Assembly (NCBI GenBank): GCA_028343615.1
Contig: JAOLZA010000010.1
Span: forward strand, 1 to 53,396
Reading direction: 5' to 3'
Source: Verrucomicrobiota bacterium
Lineage (GTDB): Bacteria > Verrucomicrobiota > Verrucomicrobiia > Limisphaerales > UBA1100
DNA length: 53,396 bases
Numbering within the stretch: the first letter of the stretch is position 1; each line of letters opens with the position of its first letter. The position numbers were made by a program, and so were the translations under genes. The notes beneath the pieces are model-generated. The model was not told the DNA's origin and did no database searches. It saw nothing but the letters and a program-made list of their open reading frames with translations. Below are positions 9,522 to 15,642 of this stretch, piece by piece.

Positions 9522-10318
9522 AGCCCCCGAACATTACTGCCGCCGCCCGATGCGCCAAGGATGTGTCCCGCAAAGTCGGGGTCTTTCTCAAAAGCCAACT
9601 GCGCACGCCCAAGCACATCAACCTGCAAACCGCGCACGACATCAAGCTGGAGTTGGATAACCGCAGCCAAGCGATGATCGAGCGCGGCCTGCGCAAAAGC
9701 TTTCCGCATGTGCCCTTTTTGGGCGAGGAAGGCGAGGTGGGTGATACCACCGGTGAGTGGCGTTGGGTGGTGGATCCCATCGACGGCACGGTGAATTTCA
9801 GCCGTGGCATCCCGCACGCATGCGTATCCATCGCTTTGCAACAACGCCGCGCGGATGCCACCGGTCATTGGGCGGATTACGATTCAGTGATCGGCGTGGT
9901 GTACGATCCGTTTCTCGATGAGATGTGGACCGCGCGTGCCGGTGGCAAGGCTAAACTCAACGGCCGCGCCATTCACGTTAGTGAAACGAGCACGTTGGAA
10001 ACCTCCATCGTCTCCATCGGGTTTTCCAAAAGCCGCACCACCATCAAAAAAAATCTGCCGCTCTTTGCGCGGTTGTACCAACGCGTGCTCAAAGTGCGGT
10101 TGATGGGCAGCGCGGCTCTGGCGCTCACGTGGACAGCGGCGGGTCGGCTGGATGCGTATCGGCAGCTCGGCGTATATTTGTGGGATATCGCCGCGGCCGG
10201 ACTCATCCTCGAATGCGCCGGTGGCGAGTGTTGGCGCAAACCCACGCCGCGCAAGTACACCTATGATATGATCGCCACCAATGGCCGGTTGCGGAAAAAA
10301 ATTCAGCGGATGCTTTAG
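9518..10318 (+). CDS. Inositol-monophosphatase-family phosphatase
   Basis: A 266-residue Mg-dependent phosphatase of the IMPase/FBPase/CysQ superfamily. Metal-binding motifs are present in order: GEEGEV (about residue 75), WVVDPIDGTVNFSRG (about 90-104), and WDIAAAGLILECAGGE near the C-terminus. Substrates across the family include inositol-1-phosphate, histidinol phosphate and PAP. Sequence alone does not separate these, so no gene symbol is given. The ATG overlaps the previous stop by 4 nt (ATGA). Its TAG shares bases with the stop of the convergent hydrolase gene (TTAG, 10315-10318). Confidence 0.88.
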   Translation: MKPPNITAAARCAKDVSRKVGVFLKSQLRTPKHINLQTAHDIKLELDNRSQAMIERGLRKSFPHVPFLGEEGEVGDTTGEWRWVVDPIDGTVNFSRGIPHACVSIALQQRRADATGHWADYDSVIGVVYDPFLDEMWTARAGGKAKLNGRAIHVSETSTLETSIVSIGFSKSRTTIKKNLPLFARLYQRVLKVRLMGSAALALTWTAAGRLDAYRQLGVYLWDIAAAGLILECAGGECWRKPTPRKYTYDMIATNGRLRKKIQRML

Positions 10319-11067
10319 GCGCACGCCTTCACGAACGCCTTGAACACGCGCAGAAATTCCGGATGTGTGTCGATTAATCGTTCGGGGTGGAATTGGACGC
10401 CCAACAAAAAGGGTGCGTTTTTGGTTTCGGTCTCGGTTAACTCAATCGCTTCGATGATGCCATCTTTGGTTTGCGCTGTGGCGCGGAGCATTGGCGCGAG
10501 GTCGCCGACGGCTTGGTGATGGGCGCTGTTGATGCGCAGCGTGTCGCGTCGAAAAATTTTTTGCATCAATGAACCCTTTGCCAATTGCGCTGAGTGCACC
10601 AATTTGTGGGCTGCGTCTTTGCGGGCGTGGTTCATGGCTTCGGGGCGTTCGGAGGGAATGTCGGTCACTAACCCGCCACCGAGGGCGACGTTGAGCACTT
10701 GCGGGCCGCGGCAAATGGCGAGCATCGGTTTGCGCTGTTGGAGTGCCTGTTCGATGAGTTGAAACTCAAACAAATCGCGCTCGGGATCCACGCCGCCAGC
10801 TTTGGTTTTGATGCGACGTGGCAGGGTGGGGTTGTATAAATCCGGTTGTAAATCATCACCGCCGGTGAGCATCACGCCATCGGCGCGGTCGACCATATCG
10901 CGCGCAAGATTTTTCTGTTCAGTAAAATTTGGCGCAAGCAAAGGCAAACCACCCGCTCGCGCCAACGCGCGTGTGTACCAAAAGGAAAGGCTCGTGGAGC
11001 GGTCGCGAAACTCCGCGCCTTTGTGCTCGGTCATAGTGGATACCACGATGAGCGGCGTGTGCTTCAC
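10315..11067 (-). CDS. Gamma-glutamyl-gamma-aminobutyrate hydrolase family (peptidase C26) protein
   Basis: Class I glutamine-amidotransferase-fold hydrolase, 250 residues. The nucleophile elbow MLAICRGPQVLNVALGGGL contains the catalytic Cys in the family pattern ICRGxQxxNVxxGG. The catalytic His-Glu pair appears in GVQFHPE near the C-terminus. An N-terminal VSTMTEHKGAEFRDR segment takes the usual substrate-loop position. PuuD-like members cleave gamma-glutamyl-GABA, but PVC homologues are mostly uncharacterised. The start is GTG 11067, overlapping the upstream stop as GTGA. It is third in a minus-strand run with ispF and the 90-aa gene. Confidence 0.88.
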   Translation of the reverse strand: MKHTPLIVVSTMTEHKGAEFRDRSTSLSFWYTRALARAGGLPLLAPNFTEQKNLARDMVDRADGVMLTGGDDLQPDLYNPTLPRRIKTKAGGVDPERDLFEFQLIEQALQQRKPMLAICRGPQVLNVALGGGLVTDIPSERPEAMNHARKDAAHKLVHSAQLAKGSLMQKIFRRDTLRINSAHHQAVGDLAPMLRATAQTKDGIIEAIELTETETKNAPFLLGVQFHPERLIDTHPEFLRVFKAFVKACA

Positions 11068-11336
11068 AGCGTGGCCTCCGGATAACGCTCGCGGATGGTG
11101 GCGGTGAGGCGAGCTTCTTCGTCAAATGGAATTTTTTTGCGGGCGATGCGGCGCCTTACGTTGTCGAGCAGCTCCAGCCAATCTTCCAGCTCGGGTTCGT
11201 CGTATGTTTGCCAAGCGTCGTAGCGTTTATCGCGCAATCGAAACAGCCAGCGGTTGCCCACTTTTTTTGCGGAAACCTGAATACGTTCGCCATCAGCGTC
11301 GCGGCGTTTCCAGCCAATGTCGCCTTTGCTCGCCAC
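11064..11336 (-). CDS. Conserved-looking 90-aa protein, function unknown
   Basis: A small basic/acidic soluble protein with a beta-rich N-terminus (IQVSAKKVGNRWLFRLRDKRY) and a helical C-terminus (LEDWLELLDNVRRRIARKK, then TIRERYPEA). There is no signal or transmembrane segment. It is tightly embedded between ispF (1-nt gap to the ispF stop) and the C26 hydrolase (4-nt overlap), so it is very likely translated. The start is GTG 11336. I do not recognise a characterised family. Confidence 0.75.
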   Translation of the reverse strand: MASKGDIGWKRRDADGERIQVSAKKVGNRWLFRLRDKRYDAWQTYDEPELEDWLELLDNVRRRIARKKIPFDEEARLTATIRERYPEATL

Positions 11337-11337
11337 G

Positions 11338-11817
11338 TTAAACCGCTAACTCCACGCTCGCCACTGCGTGCGCCGCCATCCCTTCGCCGCGACCCACAAA
11401 GCCCATCGTTTCGTTGGTCGTAGCTTTGATGCCCACCGCGCTGGGGTCGATACTCAATGCGGCGGCGATGTTCTCGCGCATTGCAGAAATGTGTGGGCCA
11501 ATCTTGGGCGCTTCGGCGATGAGCATCGCGTCAACATTGTTGATGCGGCCGCCGCGATTTTCAACTTGGCGCGCGGCTTCTTCGAGGAAAATTTTACTGG
11601 GCGCGGCTTTCCACTGCGCATCGCTGGGCGGGAAAAAGGAACCGATGTCGCCCTCACCAATCGCGCCGAGCACCGCATCGCAAATGGCGTGCATCAGTAC
11701 GTCGGCATCCGAATGGCCATCGAGGCCGGTATCGTGCGGGAGGGTGACGCCGCCGAGAATGAGCGGCCGTCCGGCCTTAAGCTGATGCACATCGTATCCA
11801 ATTCCCACGCGATTCAC
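11338..11817 (-). CDS. ispF: 2-C-methyl-D-erythritol 2,4-cyclodiphosphate synthase
   Basis: Forms the cyclic diphosphate in the non-mevalonate (MEP) isoprenoid pathway. The protein begins [11 protein letters not shown], carrying the metal-binding Asp and His. [18 protein letters not shown] (second metal/active site), [12 protein letters not shown] and the C-terminal [16 protein letters not shown] follow, all hallmark motifs. Start GTG 11817 gives 159 residues, the normal length. The longer open frame back to 11943 merely translates the tRNA-Pro fragment. Homotrimeric cytosolic enzyme; first gene of the minus-strand run. Confidence 0.95.
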   Translation of the reverse strand: MNRVGIGYDVHQLKAGRPLILGGVTLPHDTGLDGHSDADVLMHAICDAVLGAIGEGDIGSFFPPSDAQWKAAPSKIFLEEAARQVENRGGRINNVDAMLIAEAPKIGPHISAMRENIAAALSIDPSAVGIKATTNETMGFVGRGEGMAAHAVASVELAV

Positions 11818-11895
11818 GGCGGCATTGTAGTGGAGAGGGAAGGGCGGGGCAAGGCGATGTCGTGCTGCCGGCAAGGTGGCGGCAGCACATTGGGT

Positions 11896-11947
11896 AAATT
11901 GGTCGGGACGAGAGGATTCGAACCTCCGACTTTCTGCTCCCAAAGCA
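11896..11947 (-). other. tRNA-Pro 3'-half fragment (att-like duplication, distal end)
   Basis: These 52 bp match positions 14235-14286 with two mismatches. They contain the tRNA-Pro anticodon arm (TTTGGGA loop), variable and T arms, the 3' acceptor strand and CCA, but no 5' half. The tRNA identity stops at 11947, where the sequence becomes unrelated. This is the pattern left when an element integrates at a tRNA 3' end and displaces the original half. The fragment lies just upstream of the ispF start. Confidence 0.85.
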
Positions 11948-12006
11948 AATGGGGCGTTTCAAAAAATGGGGGAAAAGCGACAAATCACCTTTTTACACCC
12001 ACCAAA

Positions 12007-12026
12007 AAAAGTGAACAAAAGTGAAC
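12007..12026 (+). repeat. AAAAGTGAAC iteron pair, left
   Basis: Two perfect tandem copies of the 10-mer AAAAGTGAAC, followed by G. The same motif occurs at the other end of the tRNA-bounded segment (14181-14206) in the same orientation. The pair lies about 60 bp inside the tRNA fragment. The placement resembles arm-type recombinase-binding sites; that function is inference. Confidence 0.75.
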
Positions 12027-12089
12027 GAAATTATTCGCAATGTAGTCGCTTCATTCGGTTTAATAAAAGGAACTTAAGTCGCTAAACAA

Positions 12090-12728
12090 ATGAAACCCAC
12101 CCTCATAGCCCTACTGGCTCTATTCCTCTCCCTGCCTTTGGTTGCAGCGGATAAGGAAAAGCCTTTGCCGAAAGACTTTAAGTCGTTGAAGGCGTTGGCG
12201 GAGAAGGGGGATGCAAAGGCGCAAGTCCGGCTTGCGGCGATGTATTTTAATACAGAAGGAGTAGAGCAGGATTTCAAGGAAGCGGTTAAGTGGTACCAGA
12301 AAGCTGCAGATCAGGGAGTTGCAGAAGCGCAATACAACCTTGGGGCGATGTATTATTTTGGCCAAGGAGTAGATCAGAATATCAAGGAAGCGGTTAAGTG
12401 GTGGCAGAAAGCTGCTGATCAAGGAGATGCAGATGCGCAAACCATCCTTGGGCTGATGTATTATAAAGGCCAAGGATTTGAGCAGGATTTCAAGGAAGCG
12501 GATAAGTGGTACCAGAAAGCTGCCGATCAGGGATATGCAGCTGCGCAATACAACCTTGGGATGATGTATTATTTTGGCCGAGGAGTGGAGCAGGATTTCA
12601 AGGAAGCGGCTAAGTGGATCCAGAAAGCTGCCGATCAGGGAATTGCACATGCGCAAAACACCCTTGGGATGATGTATGACAAGGGCCAAGGATTTGAGCA
12701 GGATTTCAAGGAAGCGGGTAAGTGGTAA
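12090..12728 (+). CDS. Sel1-repeat protein, open N-terminal segment
   Basis: The part upstream of the first TAA: signal peptide plus five full Sel1 repeats (212 residues). If anything is secreted from this locus it is most likely this product. ATG 12090 has no close Shine-Dalgarno (an AAAGGAAC lies about 20 nt upstream). Confidence 0.55.
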   Translation: MKPTLIALLALFLSLPLVAADKEKPLPKDFKSLKALAEKGDAKAQVRLAAMYFNTEGVEQDFKEAVKWYQKAADQGVAEAQYNLGAMYYFGQGVDQNIKEAVKWWQKAADQGDADAQTILGLMYYKGQGFEQDFKEADKWYQKAADQGYAAAQYNLGMMYYFGRGVEQDFKEAAKWIQKAADQGIAHAQNTLGMMYDKGQGFEQDFKEAGKW

Positions 12729-13460
12729 CAGAAAGCTGCCGATCAGGGAGTTGCAGGTGCGCAATACAACCTTGGGTCTATGTATTATAATGGCCTAGGA
12801 GTGGAGCAGGATCTCAAGGAAGCGGTTAAGTGGTTACAAAAAGCTGCCGATCAGGGACTTGGAAATGCGCAATGCACGCTTGGGTGGATGTATTATAAAG
12901 GCCAAGGATTTGAGCAGGATTTGAAGGAAGCGGTTAAGTGGTTTCAGAAAGCTGCCGTTCAGGGATATGCAGGTGCGCAATACAACCTTGGGCTTATGTA
13001 TTATAAAGGCCAAGGAGTTGAGCAGGATTTGAAGGAAGCGGTTAAGTGGTTTCAGAAAGCTGCCGTTCAGGGATATGCAATTGCGCAAATCACCCTTGGG
13101 GTGATGTATTAAAAAGGCCAAGGATTTGAGCAGGATTTCAAGGAAGCGGCTAAGTGGTTTCAGAAAGCTGCCGATCAGGGATATGCAGATGCGCAATCCA
13201 CCCTTGGGCTGATGTATTCTAAAGGCCAAGGATTTGAGCAGGATTTCAAGGAAGCGGTTAAGTGGTATCGGAAAGCTGCCGATCAGGGATATGCAGGTGC
13301 GCAATACAACCTTGGACAGGTGTATCGCAAAGGCGAAGGAGTTGAGCAGGACTTCAAGGAAGCGTTTAAGTGGTATCGGAAAGCTGCCGAGCAGGGAAAT
13401 GCAGATGCGCAAGGCAACCTTGGGGTGATGTATGACAATGGCGATGGAGCCCTAGAGGAC
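12197..13460 (+). repeat. 108-bp tandem repeat array (Sel1 coding)
   Basis: About twelve units of 108 bp in register with the 36-residue Sel1 repeat. Several stretches (aaggaagcg, cagaaagctgccgatcaggg) are identical across most units. High DNA identity points to recent unit duplication or gene conversion, and makes the region prone to assembly collapse. Confidence 0.85.
12780..13112 (+). pseudogene. Sel1-repeat gene, middle open segment
   Basis: Lies between the two TAA codons in the same frame and holds about three repeats without a signal peptide or ribosome-binding site. The nominal ATG is an internal Met of the repeat (GSMYYNG). Independent translation is unlikely. Confidence 0.5.
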
Positions 13461-13706
13461 GACGTGCTAGCCTATGCATGGTACAACATAAGTACTGCCA
13501 ATGGGAGTGCGAATGGAAAAAAGAACAAACGCATGGTCGCCGAGAAAATGACCCCCGACCAAATCGCTGAAGCTCAAAAACTCTCCCGCGAACTCCTTCG
13601 CAAAATTGAAGCCAACAAGGCTGGCAAACCAAAACCGTCCGACTCACCTTTCGGTCGGCCGATCATTGACCCGGATACCGGTTTGCCGATTATCGAGCGT
13701 AGGTAG
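13212..13706 (+). pseudogene. Sel1-repeat gene, C-terminal open segment
   Basis: Follows the second TAA in the same frame and contains the last Sel1 repeats and the conserved C-terminal tail. The tail ends in a proline-rich stretch, SDSPFGRPIIDPDTGLPIIE. It has no signal peptide of its own; the ATG at 13212 is again the repeat-internal Met. Confidence 0.5.
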
Positions 13707-13708
13707 AG

Positions 13709-14044
13709 ATGGCAGAAATGCATGATAAAGAATCAGCAGAAATTGAAATCTACAGCCGAGATTATTATTTCAAGGTTGTTGAATTTTTGCAGCAAAACTG
13801 GGCTCTCATAGACGAACATGGGAGTAAGGTGACTGTATGGTTTATACATGATGCATCGGGGATCTTTGATCAATTGGATTTCGCCTCTGTCGAAGAAGCA
13901 AAATCTGGGCTTGAACGAAATGGATTCCGTCGCCTTTCGGAAGATCCTGAATCGCAAAAATTCATTTACCCACCAGAGCCGCCTTTTCTTAAAGAGTGCC
14001 ATGGAAATGGCCCGATATATTCAAGCGGTCGTTTCTGGAAGTGA
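13709..14044 (+). CDS. Small acidic protein, function unknown
   Basis: A 111-residue soluble protein starting 2 nt after the Sel1 frame ends, so probably its partner. It opens with an acidic stretch (HDKESAEIEIYSRDYYFKV), then VTVWFIHDASGIFDQLDF. The fold looks alpha/beta, with no signal or membrane segment. Closing motifs PPEPPFLKE and SSGRFW are not ones I recognise. It is more AT-rich than the flanking housekeeping genes and sits in the tRNA-bounded segment, suggesting it came with that segment. A guess such as an immunity or adaptor partner of the Sel1 protein has no direct support. Confidence 0.65.
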   Translation: MAEMHDKESAEIEIYSRDYYFKVVEFLQQNWALIDEHGSKVTVWFIHDASGIFDQLDFASVEEAKSGLERNGFRRLSEDPESQKFIYPPEPPFLKECHGNGPIYSSGRFWK

Positions 14045-14048
14045 AGAC

Positions 14049-14065
14049 CTTCGGTTAAACCGAAG
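14049..14065 (+). terminator. Hairpin after the small unknown gene
   Basis: CTTCGG/CCGAAG stem with a TTAAA loop directly after the stop codon, followed 25 bp later by a second hairpin (CCTTCAA C TTGAAGG). Neither has a T-run, so termination is only tentative. Confidence 0.35.
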
Positions 14066-14180
14066 ATATTGGTGAAAAGCTTGCGACCTCCTTCAACTTG
14101 AAGGAATGAGGCCCGTAGAATCGATTCTCTCGCATTGCAATACCGCCGCCCAGTACGACCCGCTCTTTAATGCGCCTGCT

Positions 14181-14206
14181 AAAAGTGAGGTGAACAAAAG
14201 TGAACG
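14181..14206 (+). repeat. AAAAGTGAAC iterons, right
   Basis: One perfect AAAAGTGAAC (14196-14205), preceded by TGAAC and a degenerate AAAAGTGAGG. The 17-bp string GTGAACAAAAGTGAACG is identical to 12011-12027. It lies about 33 bp from the tRNA-Pro 3' end, inside the tRNA-bounded segment. Confidence 0.75.
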
Positions 14207-14234
14207 GGCTTTTTCGAGGGCGTGAAAATGGAAA

Positions 14235-14286
14235 AAATTGGTCGGAACGAGAGGATTCGAACCTCCGACTTCCTGCTCCCAAAGCA
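14235..14286 (-). other. att-like duplication, tRNA end
   Basis: The intact-tRNA copy of the 52-bp repeat shared with 11896-11947, 2339 bp apart, in direct orientation. Under an integration model this is the junction that restored a complete tRNA. Supporting evidence is the repeat and the flanking iterons; no recombinase is encoded between the copies. Confidence 0.65.
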
Positions 14287-14315
14287 GGCGCACTACCAGG
14301 CTGTGCTACGTTCCG
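14239..14315 (-). tRNA. tRNA-Pro (TGG anticodon)
   Basis: The 77-nt gene on the minus strand folds as a full cloverleaf: acceptor CGGAACG/CGTTCCG, anticodon stem CCTGC/GCAGG with loop TTTGGGA (anticodon TGG), T-loop GGTTCGAATCC, and an encoded CCA. Its 3' half is duplicated at 11896-11947. This copy is intact and presumably functional. The acceptor strands match each other here, whereas the fragment carries CGTCCCG. Confidence 0.95.
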
Positions 14316-14403
14316 TGCGACTACCATAGGGAAAAACGTCGCGCGGCTCAATCACGAAATAGTTTGCACCATTCGCGCGCCTCTGCTTTAGTATCGCCCT
14401 TTT

Positions 14404-15642
14404 ATGCCATTTAACAAACTCGGCCTTTCCAAATCAGTCCTCGACGGAGTCAAAGCCATGGGCTGGACCGACCCCTCGCCCATCCAGTTGCGCGCCATCC
14501 CGCTGCTGCTAGAGGGCACCGACGTGATCGGTAGCGCCCAAACCGGCACCGGCAAAACGGCGGCGTTTGTTCTACCCATTATTTCTCAACTCAGTAAAAA
14601 CTCCGGCAAATCCCGCGTGCTTATTCTTGAGCCCACGCGCGAACTGGCTTCGCAGGTGGAAACTGCTGTGCGCGATTACGCGCGTTTCACTGGCCACACC
14701 GTGGCGGTGATTTATGGTGGCGTGGGCTACGGCAAACAAGTCGATGCCCTCAAATCCGGAGTCGACATCATCGTCGCCACACCCGGCCGCTTGCTCGATC
14801 TGATGCAGCAAGGCAACGCCAAGCTCGGCGATATTTCCCACGTGGTGCTCGATGAAGCCGATCGGATGCTCGATATGGGCTTCCTGCCCGATGTGCGGCG
14901 CATTCTCGACAAATGTCCGAAGGATCGCGTCACCGCGCTCTTCAGCGCCACCATTCCGCCCGCCATCGAGACGCTCATTCAATGGGCAATGAAAGACCCC
15001 GAGACCATCGAGATCGGGATGCGCCGTTCACCCGCCGATACGATTAAACACGTCATCTATCCTGTGGCTGAAAAACAAAAGAACGAGCTGCTCTTTGAAT
15101 TGCTCCAGCGCGTAGATTACGATTCAGTCATCATTTTTTGCCGAACTAAATACGGTGCCGACCGCATCGGTGCGGAGCTCAAGCGCCAAAACCACGCCGT
15201 CGCTATTCTTCACAGCAATCGCACTCAAAGTGACCGCGAGAAATCACTGCGCGGTTTCCGCGATGGTAAATTTGAAGTGCTTGTCGCCACGGACATCGCC
15301 AGTCGCGGACTCGACATCACCAATGTCAGCCACGTCGTTAACTACGATGTGCCTCAGCATCCTGAAGACTATGTGCATCGCATCGGCCGTACCGGCCGGG
15401 CAGAAACTACCGGTGATGCCTTCACCCTAATGGTAGCCGAAGACGTGCAACACGTGGATGCCGTCGAGCGCTTCATCGGCCGCCCCATCGAGCGTACCAA
15501 GCTGGATGATTTCAAATACACATATACGACCATCCTCGATGAAAAACGGTTCAAAGGCGTCAGCGTCCGCGATCGCAAAATGAAAACTGCTCGCATCGGT
15601 AAGGGCCAACACTTCGGCTTTGGTGGTCGCCGCCGCCGCTAG
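14404..15642 (+). CDS. DEAD-box ATP-dependent RNA helicase (RhlE-like)
   Basis: RNA-duplex unwinding ATPase, 412 residues. The motifs in order are the Q motif (DPSPIQLRAIPLLLEG), motif I SAQTGTGKT, Ia PTRELASQ, Ib TPGRLLDL, motif II DEAD, motif III SAT, then in domain 2 IIFCRTK, VATDIASRGLDI and HRIGRTGR. A short basic tail (KMKTARIGKGQHFGFGGRRRR) ends the protein, as in RhlE/DeaD-type helicases acting on ribosome or mRNA. The stop codon shares bases with the convergent polX stop (CTAG). Confidence 0.93.
   Translation: MPFNKLGLSKSVLDGVKAMGWTDPSPIQLRAIPLLLEGTDVIGSAQTGTGKTAAFVLPIISQLSKNSGKSRVLILEPTRELASQVETAVRDYARFTGHTVAVIYGGVGYGKQVDALKSGVDIIVATPGRLLDLMQQGNAKLGDISHVVLDEADRMLDMGFLPDVRRILDKCPKDRVTALFSATIPPAIETLIQWAMKDPETIEIGMRRSPADTIKHVIYPVAEKQKNELLFELLQRVDYDSVIIFCRTKYGADRIGAELKRQNHAVAILHSNRTQSDREKSLRGFRDGKFEVLVATDIASRGLDITNVSHVVNYDVPQHPEDYVHRIGRTGRAETTGDAFTLMVAEDVQHVDAVERFIGRPIERTKLDDFKYTYTTILDEKRFKGVSVRDRKMKTARIGKGQHFGFGGRRRR

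Larger units (their letters stand above)
12090..13706 (+). pseudogene. Sel1-repeat exported protein, interrupted by two in-frame TAA codons
   Basis: One continuous reading frame of 538 codons is broken at 12726-12728 and 13110-13112. It encodes a signal peptide (MKPTLIALLALFLSLPLVAA), twelve 36-residue Sel1-like repeats (pattern KAADQGxAxAQYNLGxMYYxGxGVEQDFKEAVKWY) and a C-terminal tail. Both stops stand where other repeats have tyrosine (TAC to TAA, TAT to TAA), and no frameshift exists. Sel1 proteins are solenoid scaffolds, often exported. The tail LAYAWYNISTANGSANGKKN is the usual end of such proteins. The gene may be inactive, or expressed as a 212-residue N-terminal product. It lies within the tRNA-bounded segment. 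Confidence 0.85.

Noticed and set aside
11818-11943. Longer ispF start with an N-terminal extension containing SRRFESSRP
   Set aside because: That stretch translates the tRNA-Pro fragment (the same peptide appears at the real tRNA); IspF similarity begins at GTG 11817.
12726-13112. Selenocysteine or pyrrolysine recoding in the Sel1 gene
   Set aside because: Both stops are TAA, not TGA or TAG, and no recoding signal or machinery is seen.
12120-13412. Long minus-strand ORFs (214 and 192 aa) across the Sel1 array
   Set aside because: They are mirror frames of the coding repeat; hydrophobic repeated products with no start signals, while the plus frame has a signal peptide and family motifs.
12197-13460. 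Regular repeats resembling a CRISPR array
   Set aside because: Units are 108 bp, contiguous, coding and without spacers; no cas genes nearby.
14055-14351. 98-aa minus-strand ORF over tRNA-Pro
   Set aside because: It is a translation of the tRNA gene and flank.
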